In this document: positions 9,220 through 17,707 of the stretch, in pieces
Position numbering within the stretch: position 1 is the first letter of the stretch
Layout: each line of letters opens with the position of its first letter
NCBI RefSeq assembly: GCF_018138715.1
Contig: NZ_JAGSHX010000006.1
Location: 8,680,001 to 8,744,000 of the forward strand
Length of the DNA stretch: 64,000 nt
Source: Streptomyces asiaticus
GTDB taxonomy: Bacteria; Actinomycetota; Actinomycetes; Streptomycetales; Streptomycetaceae
Direction of reading: 5' to 3'
Notes under the pieces: model-generated
The model's database searches: none
What the model saw: the letters and a program-made list of their open reading frames with translations, nothing else
Told to the model about the DNA's origin: nothing
Position numbers and translations under genes: made by a program

Positions 9220-9753
9220 ATGGCGGCCACGTCCAACAACCGCTTCCTCGGCAAGTTCCGGGGCCGGGTGCGGGACAACCAGGACCCGCTCGGCATCGGC
9301 CGGATCACCGTCGAGGTGCCCGATGTCCTCGGCGATGAGCCGTCGACCTGGGCCATGCCCTGCTTCCCCTTCACCGGGGAGCAGCAGCGGCCCGCCGGGC
9401 AGTACGTCGTGCCGTCCGTCGGGGCCGGGGTGTGGGTGGAGTTCGAGCAGGGCGACCCCAGCTTCCCCATCTGGACGGGGTGCTGGTTCGGGGCCAGGGA
9501 GCAGCTCCCGGAGGACGCGCGGACCGGTCCGGCGACCGCGCACCCCGTGGTGATCCAGACGCCGGGGAAACACAAGATCGTGATGTCCGACGTTCCGGCC
9601 GAGGGCATTTTGCTGCAAGCGCCCGGCGGCGCGTTCATACGGATCGACGCGACCGGAGTGCACATCGACAACGGCCAGGGGGCGTCCGTTTCCCTGGTCG
9701 GAGACCAAGTCGACCTGAACCAGGGCCGGTTGACCGTGCCCAAGAAGCGATAG
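9220..9753 (+). CDS. Spike protein, gpV/gp5 OB-fold type
   Basis: This 177-residue protein carries the OB-fold of phage baseplate assembly protein V: F-R-G-R-V-R-D-N-Q-D-P-L-G-I-G-R at residues 14-29, then W-A-M-P-C-F-P, a G-A-G-V-W-V-E-F-E-Q-G-D-P-S-F-P-I-W-T-G core, and a repeated short-strand C-terminus that would form the beta-helical needle. It is trimeric in relatives and is tipped by the PAAR-like protein of the next gene. The start ATG has an AAGGAG eight bases upstream and follows the hub stop by 18 bases. A short duplication of its 3' end follows the stop. Confidence 0.85.
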   Translation: MAATSNNRFLGKFRGRVRDNQDPLGIGRITVEVPDVLGDEPSTWAMPCFPFTGEQQRPAGQYVVPSVGAGVWVEFEQGDPSFPIWTGCWFGAREQLPEDARTGPATAHPVVIQTPGKHKIVMSDVPAEGILLQAPGGAFIRIDATGVHIDNGQGASVSLVGDQVDLNQGRLTVPKKR

Positions 9754-9783
9754 CCACAAGAGATAGCCACAAGAAGCGATAGT
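9744..9783 (+). repeat. Short duplication of spike 3' end
   Basis: The last codons and stop of the spike gene (AAGAAGCGATAG) recur about 30 bases downstream, and GATAGCCACAAGA occurs twice in between. It looks like a small slippage duplication just outside the coding end. Confidence 0.6.
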
Positions 9784-9811
9784 CAGCAGCCAACGGGGAG
9801 GGACAAGCGAC

Positions 9812-10159
9812 GTGTCCGGGAATTCCGGGAACCTCGTCAGCCATACCGCCGTGATCAGTTGCCCGCACGGCGGACGCGTACAGGCGGCATCCGGTGCGTC
9901 GTCGTCCGATGTGCGGCTCGACGGGCAGCCCGTGCCGACCGCCGACGACGTCTTCACGGTCGTCGGCTGCCCGCACACCGTCGACCGTGTCCCGCTGCCG
10001 TGCACCACCGTCCGGTGGACTCCGGACCGCGACACGGTGCTGATCGACGGCGTGCCCGTCCTGCTCGACACCTCCTCGGCACAGTGCTTCAGCGCGGGGC
10101 TCGTGCCGCAGGGGCCACCCGTCGTCTCCGCCGCGCGGCAAGGAGTCATGTGCGGATGA
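9812..10159 (+). CDS. PAAR-like spike tip protein
   Basis: This 115-residue protein has the small, Cys-, Gly- and His-rich make-up of PAAR-like tips: I-S-C-P-H-G-G near the N-terminus, V-V-G-C-P-H-T-V-D in the middle and a C-terminal S-S-A-Q-C-F-S-A-G. Cys-Pro-His repeats fit the metal-binding pyramid that sharpens the spike. The GTG start is preceded by GGAGGG nine bases upstream. The stop overlaps the ATG of the gp25-like gene (ATGA at 10156-10159). Length and position after the spike fit the Afp10-type tip. Confidence 0.75.
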   Translation: MSGNSGNLVSHTAVISCPHGGRVQAASGASSSDVRLDGQPVPTADDVFTVVGCPHTVDRVPLPCTTVRWTPDRDTVLIDGVPVLLDTSSAQCFSAGLVPQGPPVVSAARQGVMCG

Positions 10160-10584
10160 GGACACCGACAGGCAGGACACCGACAGGCAGGACACGGACC
10201 GGCAGGACACACACCGTACGGACCGATATCGCCTTCCCGTTCCGTATCGACCGGCGCGGGCGCACCGCGCACGCCGACCACGACGACCACATACGCGATC
10301 TGATCGAGCAGTTGCTCTTCACCAGCCCCGGCGAACGCGTCATGCGGCCCGACTTCGGCTGCGGGCTGCTCGACCTCGTCTTCACACCCAACAGCCCCGA
10401 ACTGGCCTCCGCCGTCGAGCTGTCCGTCCAGGCGTCGCTCCAGCGCTGGCTCGGTGAGCTGATCGAGGTGGAGTCCCTGGACGTGGTCAGCGAGGAGAAC
10501 GTCGTACGCGTCCATCTGCGGTATGTGGTGCGCGCCACCGCCGGGCTGCGCGATGAGGTGTTCGAGGGGAGGGGCGCCGCGTGA
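10156..10584 (+). CDS. gp25-like baseplate wedge protein (Afp9-type)
   Basis: This 142-residue protein matches the gp25/lysozyme-like wedge family: D-H-I-R-D-L-I-E-Q-L-L-F-T-S-P-G-E-R-V-M with R-P-D-F-G-C-G-L-L-D-L-V-F just after is the family signature. Despite the family name it acts in the baseplate, clamping sheath to wedge. I chose ATG 10156 because it overlaps the previous stop by four bases. The first 20 codons are tandem copies of a 15-base unit (R-T-P-T-G and variants), absent from usual family members; the domain proper begins near residue 22. Confidence 0.85.
   Translation: MRTPTGRTPTGRTRTGRTHTVRTDIAFPFRIDRRGRTAHADHDDHIRDLIEQLLFTSPGERVMRPDFGCGLLDLVFTPNSPELASAVELSVQASLQRWLGELIEVESLDVVSEENVVRVHLRYVVRATAGLRDEVFEGRGAA
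10158..10215 (+). repeat. 15-bp tandem repeat at the start of the gp25-like gene
   Basis: About four units close to GACACCGACAGGCAG encode R-T-x-T-G repeats. The unit length is a multiple of three, so copy-number change would lengthen or shorten the N-terminal tail without a frameshift. Confidence 0.7.
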
Positions 10585-13500
10585 GTCACCCCTCCACCGC
10601 GTCACGGCGCGATCGCATCAGGGCCGCCCACCTCAACGGGGTGGACGCCGTCGAGGTCGGCGACGACGGCATCACCCTCGCCGTCACCTTCCTCGGCAAG
10701 GCCCCGCACGGCCTGTGCCCGGAGAACGTACGCATTGACGGCGGCCGCCGGATCACCGGCATCGAGGTCATGGAGATCTCCGTCGAGCGCGAGGAGGACC
10801 CCGAGCTCGACGACAAGCTGTACGTCACGGTGGACCGGGCCGGGGACACCTCCGTCTACCGGCTCTCCCTCGTGGACACCGACCCCTACGGGCGGCCCGG
10901 TACCGAGCCCTTCCCCGGCTTCGACCAGCGGTACTTCTCCGCCGAGTTCACCTTCCGGCCCGATTGCCCCAGCCCGTTCGACTGCAAGGACGAGACCCCG
11001 AACCTCCCCGCCACCTTCCACCCCGCCCCCGTCATCGACTACACCGCCCGTGACTACGAAACGCTCCGCCAGGTCGTCCTGGACCGGCTCCGCCTCACCA
11101 CCCCCGACTGGGCCGAGCGCAACGCCGCCGACCTCGGCATCACCCTGGTCGAGCTGCTCGCCTACACCGCGGACCAGATCAGCTACCAGCAGGACGCGGT
11201 GGCCACCGAGGCGTATCTCGACACCGCCCGCCGCCGGGTGTCCGTACGCCGCCACGTACGGCTCATCGACTATCCGATGCACGACGGCTGCAACGCCCGC
11301 GCCTTCGTCACCGTGGAGACCGTCGAGCCGCTGACGCTCAACCCGGGGGAGTACCGCTTCGCCGCCGTGGACATCCGAACCCTCGGCCCGCTGGACCGGC
11401 CGGACATCGGGGCCGTGCTGGACGACCGGGAGCTGGCCGTGCTCGATGAGCGCGGATCGGTGGAGGTGTTCGAGCCCGTCGTCACCGGCCAACCCCTCCA
11501 CCTGCGGCCGGAACACCACCGCATCCGCCTGTGGACCTGGGGCGGCGAGGTGTGCTCGCTGCCCGTGGGCGCCACGTCCGCGACGCTGCGCGACGCGTGG
11601 GCCGACGAGGAGTGCCGGGACCGCGTGATCGATCTGCGCCCCGGCGATCTGCTGCTCTTCGAGGAGGTGCGGGGGCCGCGCTCCGGGACGCCCGGCGACG
11701 CCGACCCCTCGCACCGGCAGGCCGTGCGCCTCACCTCCGTCACCCCCGCCGTCGACCGGCTCGCCGAGCAGCCGGTGCTGGAGGTCACCTGGGCGCGGGA
11801 GGACGCGCTGGCCTTCCCGCTGTGCCTGGCCACCCGGGGCGGTCCGGACTGCGCGCCCGTCGAGGACGTCAGCGTGGCGCGCGGAAATGTGGTGCTGGTC
11901 GACCACGGCCGCTCGCTCACCTTCTGCTGCGGCACACCGGAGACCCTCACCGTGCCGCCCGTCCCCGCCGTCGCCGGGTCCTGTGACCCACCCGCCTTCG
12001 GCTGCTTCGACAAGGACGCCGGGAACGCGCCCGCGCGGCTCATCGACTCCCTGCTGGACCGGGCCCGCCACGGGCGGCAACTCACCCCGGACGACGTACG
12101 GGAGCTGTTCACCACCGTCGGCCCGGAGGCCACCGGCCGGGCCGGGATCGGCCTGGAGTCGGCCGGGCAGCGGCGCGAGAAGGTCGTGCCCGGCACCGCG
12201 TACGCCCAGGCCGAGGCACTGCGGACACTTCTCGCCCAATCCGTCTACCCCGGGCTCGTGCCGCGCTTCCGGCCCGTACTGCACCAGGCGCCCGTCACCC
12301 AGGCCGTGCCCTTCCCCGATCCGCGTCATGTCGCGGCCGGGCAGGCCGAGCACCTGGCCGCCATCCCGGGGCGGGTGCGGGAGCGGCTGACGGAGCTGTG
12401 GCGCAGCGCCCGGGACCGCGACGGGCTCTCGGACGCGGAGATCGCCGAACTGGCCGTCCTGTTCGGGCTGCGCGTCCTGGAGCGCCTCGAACTCGCCCGC
12501 CACCCCGTCCGCGCGCTGCGCGAGCTGCTGCACCGCTGCGACCGGCTGCTCGACACCAAGCTGGGGCGCCTGGCCGCACTGACCGCCAGGGCCCGGGCGG
12601 GCACCGTCCTGGACGGGCGCATCGCCTGGGAGATCGCGCACAGTTGGGGCCGGGCGTACGCCGCCGGGCTGCGCCCGGAGGATCCGGTGCTGCACGGTCC
12701 GGCCGCCGCGCTCGTCCAGGACCCACGGGCCGCGCTTCCCGCCGTGACGATCGAGGACGGCGACGAGACCTGGACACCGCGCCGCGATCTGCTCACCTCC
12801 CGCCCCCGGGACCGCCACTTCGTCGGCGAGCTGGAGGACGACGGCCGTATCGCGCTGCGCTTCGGCGACGGCCGGTACGGCGCCACGCCGAAGCCCGGGG
12901 CGCGCCTCGCGGTCCACTACCGGACCGGCGGTGGCACGGCGGGCAACGTCGGCCCCGAGGCCATCAACCACCTGGTGCTGTGCCGGGATCCGGAAGCGGC
13001 GGACACCGGACGGCCCCTGCCCGTGGCCGGGGTGCGCAATCCGCTGCCCGCCGTCGGCGGCACCGAGCCCGAGCCGGTCGAACAGGTCCGCCAGCTCGCC
13101 CCGCTCGATCTGAAACGCACCCGGCACCGGGCCATCACCGCCGAGGACTACGCGGCGCTCGCCGCCGAACTGCCCGGGGTGCGGCGCGCGGCGGCGGAGA
13201 TCCGCTGGACCGGCAGTGTGCGGGAGGCGCACATCGCCATCGACGCGTACGGGACCGGGACACCGCCCCCCGCCCTCCTGGACGCGGTCGCACACGCCCT
13301 GGAGGGCTACCGCCGGATCGGACACGACCTGGTGGTCGGCCCGGCCCGCGCCGTGCCGCTGGACATCGCGCTCGAGGTGTGCGCCGCACCCGGACACCAG
13401 CACGGGCAGATCCTCGCCGAGCTGTACCGGGCGCTGGGCAGCCGTCGGCTCTCCGGCGGGCGGCTCGGCTTCTTCCACCCCGACGCGCTGACCTTCGGCG

Positions 13501-13769
13501 AACCGGTGCGGCTCAGCCGCCTGGTGGCCGTCGCCGCGGCGGTGCCGGGGGCGCTGAGCATCGAGGTCACCCGGCTGCGGCGGCTGTGGCACGAGGGGCT
13601 GGAGGGGCCCAAGGAGCCCGATGACGGCACCTCGTACGAGACGTCACACGGCGAGGCGCTGGAGGAGGGCATCCTGCGCATCGGCCCCCTGGAGATCGCC
13701 CAGTGCGACAACGACCCCGACCGGCCCGAGAACGGCCGCCTGGTCATCGAGCTGAAGGGGGCCCGATGA
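10581..13769 (+). CDS. Baseplate J-like wedge protein (Afp11-type)
   Basis: This 1062-residue protein starts with a small beta-rich domain (about 1-135) and then has the conserved wedge segment Y-x-A-R-D-Y-E-T-L-R followed by W-A-E-R-N-A-A-D-L-G-I-T-L-V-E-L-L-A-Y and Y-L-x-T-A-R-R-R at about 150-220. The C-terminal half has F-G-D-G-R-Y-G-A-T-P and Y-R-T-G-G-G-T-A-G-N-V, the baseplate J signature. Such proteins link hub to sheath in the wedge. A Cys-rich stretch (about 440-480) is unusual. GTG 10581 overlaps the gp25 stop by four bases and its stop overlaps the next ATG, so the wedge genes are translationally coupled. Confidence 0.85.
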   Translation: MSHPSTASRRDRIRAAHLNGVDAVEVGDDGITLAVTFLGKAPHGLCPENVRIDGGRRITGIEVMEISVEREEDPELDDKLYVTVDRAGDTSVYRLSLVDTDPYGRPGTEPFPGFDQRYFSAEFTFRPDCPSPFDCKDETPNLPATFHPAPVIDYTARDYETLRQVVLDRLRLTTPDWAERNAADLGITLVELLAYTADQISYQQDAVATEAYLDTARRRVSVRRHVRLIDYPMHDGCNARAFVTVETVEPLTLNPGEYRFAAVDIRTLGPLDRPDIGAVLDDRELAVLDERGSVEVFEPVVTGQPLHLRPEHHRIRLWTWGGEVCSLPVGATSATLRDAWADEECRDRVIDLRPGDLLLFEEVRGPRSGTPGDADPSHRQAVRLTSVTPAVDRLAEQPVLEVTWAREDALAFPLCLATRGGPDCAPVEDVSVARGNVVLVDHGRSLTFCCGTPETLTVPPVPAVAGSCDPPAFGCFDKDAGNAPARLIDSLLDRARHGRQLTPDDVRELFTTVGPEATGRAGIGLESAGQRREKVVPGTAYAQAEALRTLLAQSVYPGLVPRFRPVLHQAPVTQAVPFPDPRHVAAGQAEHLAAIPGRVRERLTELWRSARDRDGLSDAEIAELAVLFGLRVLERLELARHPVRALRELLHRCDRLLDTKLGRLAALTARARAGTVLDGRIAWEIAHSWGRAYAAGLRPEDPVLHGPAAALVQDPRAALPAVTIEDGDETWTPRRDLLTSRPRDRHFVGELEDDGRIALRFGDGRYGATPKPGARLAVHYRTGGGTAGNVGPEAINHLVLCRDPEAADTGRPLPVAGVRNPLPAVGGTEPEPVEQVRQLAPLDLKRTRHRAITAEDYAALAAELPGVRRAAAEIRWTGSVREAHIAIDAYGTGTPPPALLDAVAHALEGYRRIGHDLVVGPARAVPLDIALEVCAAPGHQHGQILAELYRALGSRRLSGGRLGFFHPDALTFGEPVRLSRLVAVAAAVPGALSIEVTRLRRLWHEGLEGPKEPDDGTSYETSHGEALEEGILRIGPLEIAQCDNDPDRPENGRLVIELKGAR

Positions 13770-16700
13770 GCGACCACCCCGACCACCCCGACCACCCCGA
13801 TCACGTCAACTCCGGTGGCTGCGGCTGCGGTTGCGGCGGGCACGACGAGCGCCGGGCCGCCCCCGGCATCCCGCACAACCCGCCCGGCCGTACCGCCCTG
13901 GACTATCGCGTCGGCGACTACGGCTCGTTCCTGGCCGCCATGCTCGACCGGCTCGCCTCGCCCGCCTACCCCGCGCTGCGCGGCCTGACCGTACGCACCC
14001 CGGACGACCCGGCCATCGGGCTGCTGGACGCCTGGGCGGTCCTGGGAGACCTGCTGACCTTCCACTCCGAGCGGATCGCCGACGAGGGCTATCTGCGCAC
14101 CGCCCACGACCCCCGCTCGCTCGCCCTCCTGGGGCGGCTGGTGGGGCATGTGCCACGGCCGGGCGTGGCCGCCGACACCCACCTCGCGTACACCCTGGAC
14201 CGGGATCCGCGCGCCGAGGACGTCGTGGTGACGATTCCGCGCGGGGCCATCAGCCACAGCGTCCCGGCGGCCTCCGACGAGGAGTCGCAGACCTTCGAGA
14301 CCAGCGAGGACCTGACGGCCCGCTGGGCGTGGAACGAACTGGCGGTGCGCCGCCGCCGGCCCGCCCTGATCGGCCCCGACGACCTGAAGCGCCGCTCCGA
14401 GCTGCTGCTGTCCGGAACCTCGCTCGGGCTGACCGTCGGCGACAAGCTGCTCTTCGTCTTCGGCGGGACGGCGGAGTCCGGGGGCGGCGGCCGGAGGCTG
14501 CTGCTGCCGGTCGCGCGGGTGACCGTCGACCGCGACGAGGACGTGACGGCGATCGGGCTGCCGCGGTCCGCCCCGCCGTCGCTCGGGGAGCTGGTGGACG
14601 AGGTACGGCGGTGGATCACCGACCCGGAGGCGGACGAGGACCCGGACGACCGGGGGGACGCCGAGCCCACGCCGGACCACCCCGATCCGCGTCCCGTCAG
14701 CCGCCTGATCGAGGAGTTCGACGCGCAGGTCCTGGCGCCGCTGCGGGGCGACCTGGACGGGATCACCACGCCCGGGCAGCTCGCCCGGCGGCTCGCCGAA
14801 CCGCATGACCGGCTGGCGGAGGCGCAGGTGCTGGCCGCCCCGTACGAGGAGGTCGCCGCCTGGTTCGAGCGGCTGGAGGCGGTGATCGGCGAACTGCGGG
14901 AACGGGCGGGGGAGTTGGACGCCTCCGGGTCCGGCGAGGTGCGGCTGCGGTCCCAGCTCGCCGAGGACCGTCCCGCGGCCGACGGCGCGACCGGAAGCCA
15001 CGGCCCCGCCGCCGGGACCCACGGCCCCGCCCACGGCACCGCCGCCGTACGAGCGCTCGGCGCCGTCCTGCCCGCCCTGCGCACCCGTGTCGTACGGCCC
15101 CCGTCCGGCGCCCGCGCCACGGTGGCGCACGATCCGCGGCGGCTCTTCGGGCCCGGCTCGGACCTGGCCGCCGGGCTGCTCTCCGCCCTCGACCCGAGGG
15201 TGGCGAGCGGGATGTACACGGCGTGGCGTCGGGCCGCCCCGGCCGCCACCGCCCCGCCCGGTACGGTCCCGCTGCTGCGCGAGCTGCTGGCGATGCGGGT
15301 GACGGCCGCGCCCTTCGGGGCGATGGCGCCGCTCAAGCCGGTGCAGGACGACCGCGGCCGGGTCATCCGGCAGACCGACTGGCCGCTGACCGGCGGTGAG
15401 CTGACCGCCGTACGGATCGTGTACGACACGGCGGTCAAGGCGCCGGTGAAGGCGGAGTTCCAGCACATCGAGACCGGGACGTCCTGGCAGCGCAGCGAGA
15501 ACCTGCCGCAGACCGCCGAGTTCGAGCTCGGCCCGGGACGGGTGCAGCTGTCCACCCGCGTCGGTCAGGACCACGACCTGGGGTGGCTCCGGGGCCGTCC
15601 CACCGACTCGCAGGAGCCCGGTGTCACCGCCACCCTGCTGCCCGGACTGCCCGCGCTCACCCTGTTCGTGTCCCGGCCCGCCGAGGACGGGCGGGTGCAT
15701 GTGGTCGTGGACGACGGAGAGCCCAAGCAGTGGATGCTCAGCCGTGGCGAACCCGCGAAACAGATCGGCTACGGCGCCTATGAGCTGACGCTGCGGTTCA
15801 CCCCCGGCAGTGAGCCCCCGGCCGTCGAGATCGGCATCGCCACCGTGCCGGAGCCCACCAACCGCTATGTGCTGCCGCTGGATTCGGTCCAGGACTCCAT
15901 CACGGTCGGCAGCTGGGTGGCCGTCGAGCGCCCCCGCAAGGGGTCCGGCGAGCCGGACGGCATCCCGGGCGACAAGAAGCTCGCCTCCGTCACCACCCGC
16001 GTCGTCGCCGTGCGCACCGCCGCGTACACCAACTACGGCATCACCGGCCGCGGCACCCGGCTGACCCTCGCCGACCCGTGGCTCGACGAACACGATGTGC
16101 TGCTCTCCGCCATCCGCGACACCACCGTGCACGCGGGCGGTGAACCGCTGCGCCCGGCGGACGAGCCGCTGGGCGAGGACGTGCACGGCAACGAGATCGA
16201 GCTCGCCGAGCTGTACGACGGGCTGCGGCCCGGCCGCCGGATCGTGGTCTCCGGCGAGCGCACCGACATCCCGGGTCCGGCCGGTCCGGGCGCCCCGACC
16301 GGGGTCCGGGGCACGGAACTGGCGGTCATCGCCGCCGTGGACCAGCGCGTCGACCCCGACCTGCCCGGCGACCATGTGCACACCACCCTCACCCTCACCG
16401 CCGATCTGGCCTACCGCTACCGCCGCGAGACGGTCCGGGTCCAGGGCAACGTCGTGCCCGCCACGCACGGCGAGAGCCGGGACGAGGCCATCGGCAGCGG
16501 CGACCCGGCCGTGGCCAACCAGACCTTCACGCTGTGGCAGTCGCCGCTGACCTGGCTTCCCACGGACAACCCCCTGGGCGCCACCCCCGCCCTCGAGATC
16601 CGCGTCGACGGGCTGCTGTGGCACCGGGTGGACAGCCTCGCCGGACGCGGACCGCACGAGCGCGTCTACGTCACCGGGACCACCGGCGACGGGCGGACCA

Positions 16701-17707
16701 CGGTGACCTTCGGCGACGGGGCGCACGGCGCCCGGCTGCCCGGCGGCCACGAGAACGTACGGGCCCGCTACCGCTTCGGCACCGGTGAGGCCGCCAACGT
16801 GCCCGCGGACCGGATCACCCAGGCCCTCACCCGGCCCCTCGGCGTCACCGCCGTCACCAATCCGCAGCCCGCCACCGGCGGCGCGGACGGCGACGGCCCG
16901 GGCCTGACCCGCCGCACCGTCCCGCTCGCGGTCTCCGCGCTCGACCGGCTGGTCTCCCTCCAGGACTACGAGGACTTCGCCCGGTCCCGCGCGGGCATCG
17001 GCCGGGCGGCCGCCCGCGAACTCTTCGACGGGCGGCGCAGGGTGCTCCATGTGACCGTGGCCGGGGTGGACGACGCGCCGATCGGCGCGGACGCGGAGGT
17101 GCTGCGCGCCCTGCGCTCCTCGCTGGCCGCCTACGGGGACACCCGGCTGCCGGTCCGGGTCGATGTGCGGGAGCTGGTGCTGCTGGTGCTGGTGGCACGG
17201 GTGAAGGTGGCGCCGGACCACTCCTGGGAACTGGTCGAACCCCGGCTGCGCCAGGCCCTGCTGCGCGAACTCGGCTATCCAGGACGTGAGTTGGGGCAGC
17301 CCGCCGCGCTCTCCGAGGCGCTGGCCACCGCACAGTCGGTGCCCGGAGTGGACTATGTGGACGTGGACGCCTTCACCGGTGTCCCGGCCTCCAGCACCCC
17401 GCGGGAACTGGCCGACCTGGCCGCCCGGCTGACCGAGCCCGGCGCCGTGGTTCCCGCCCGGCCCGCCGAGTACGCCGAGGACACCTACCGGGTCACCGCC
17501 ACGGACGGCGAGACGCTCACCGACGTCGCCGGACGCCACGGCATCCCGCTCGCAGAACTGCTGCGCCTCAACCCCGACATCACCGACACCCGCCGCCTGG
17601 CCAAGGGCCGCTCGGTGTCCGTCTTCCGCGGCATCCGCCCGGCGCGGCTCGCGATGTTCTCACCCGATGTGCCGGACACGCTGATCCTTACGGAGGTCAC
17701 CTCATGA
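13766..17707 (+). CDS. Putative baseplate assembly protein (TIGR02243/Afp12-type) with C-terminal LysM-like end
   Basis: This 1313-residue protein is the second large wedge component. Its early segment D-Y-G-S-F-L-A-A-M-L-D-R-L with L-L-D-A-W-A-V-L-G-D-L-L-T-F-H-S-E-R-I-A-D-E-G-Y is typical of the family, and the later F-G-D-G-A-H-G-A-R-L-P and Y-R-F-G-T-G-E-A-A-N-V resemble the J-protein core. Residues about 1237-1290 (Y-R-V-T, G-E-T-L-T-D-V-A-G-R-H-G-I, L-N-P-D-I-T-D) form a LysM-like module. The N-terminus has four DHP units followed by GGCGCGCGG, a possible metal-binding tail. I used ATG 13766 because it gives a four-base ATGA overlap with the previous gene; an in-frame start at 13703 would overlap that gene by 67 bases. 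Confidence 0.85.
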   Translation: MSDHPDHPDHPDHVNSGGCGCGCGGHDERRAAPGIPHNPPGRTALDYRVGDYGSFLAAMLDRLASPAYPALRGLTVRTPDDPAIGLLDAWAVLGDLLTFHSERIADEGYLRTAHDPRSLALLGRLVGHVPRPGVAADTHLAYTLDRDPRAEDVVVTIPRGAISHSVPAASDEESQTFETSEDLTARWAWNELAVRRRRPALIGPDDLKRRSELLLSGTSLGLTVGDKLLFVFGGTAESGGGGRRLLLPVARVTVDRDEDVTAIGLPRSAPPSLGELVDEVRRWITDPEADEDPDDRGDAEPTPDHPDPRPVSRLIEEFDAQVLAPLRGDLDGITTPGQLARRLAEPHDRLAEAQVLAAPYEEVAAWFERLEAVIGELRERAGELDASGSGEVRLRSQLAEDRPAADGATGSHGPAAGTHGPAHGTAAVRALGAVLPALRTRVVRPPSGARATVAHDPRRLFGPGSDLAAGLLSALDPRVASGMYTAWRRAAPAATAPPGTVPLLRELLAMRVTAAPFGAMAPLKPVQDDRGRVIRQTDWPLTGGELTAVRIVYDTAVKAPVKAEFQHIETGTSWQRSENLPQTAEFELGPGRVQLSTRVGQDHDLGWLRGRPTDSQEPGVTATLLPGLPALTLFVSRPAEDGRVHVVVDDGEPKQWMLSRGEPAKQIGYGAYELTLRFTPGSEPPAVEIGIATVPEPTNRYVLPLDSVQDSITVGSWVAVERPRKGSGEPDGIPGDKKLASVTTRVVAVRTAAYTNYGITGRGTRLTLADPWLDEHDVLLSAIRDTTVHAGGEPLRPADEPLGEDVHGNEIELAELYDGLRPGRRIVVSGERTDIPGPAGPGAPTGVRGTELAVIAAVDQRVDPDLPGDHVHTTLTLTADLAYRYRRETVRVQGNVVPATHGESRDEAIGSGDPAVANQTFTLWQSPLTWLPTDNPLGATPALEIRVDGLLWHRVDSLAGRGPHERVYVTGTTGDGRTTVTFGDGAHGARLPGGHENVRARYRFGTGEAANVPADRITQALTRPLGVTAVTNPQPATGGADGDGPGLTRRTVPLAVSALDRLVSLQDYEDFARSRAGIGRAAARELFDGRRRVLHVTVAGVDDAPIGADAEVLRALRSSLAAYGDTRLPVRVDVRELVLLVLVARVKVAPDHSWELVEPRLRQALLRELGYPGRELGQPAALSEALATAQSVPGVDYVDVDAFTGVPASSTPRELADLAARLTEPGAVVPARPAEYAEDTYRVTATDGETLTDVAGRHGIPLAELLRLNPDITDTRRLAKGRSVSVFRGIRPARLAMFSPDVPDTLILTEVTS

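Noticed and set aside
10602..13592. Minus-strand reading frame of nearly 1000 codons
   Set aside because: Antisense to the baseplate J-like gene with its overlapping start and stop; no recognised domain.
13307..17539. Minus-strand reading frame of over 1400 codons
   Set aside because: It lies antisense to the wedge gene, has composition-driven Gly/Arg/Val-rich sequence and no family features; high GC third positions make such frames.
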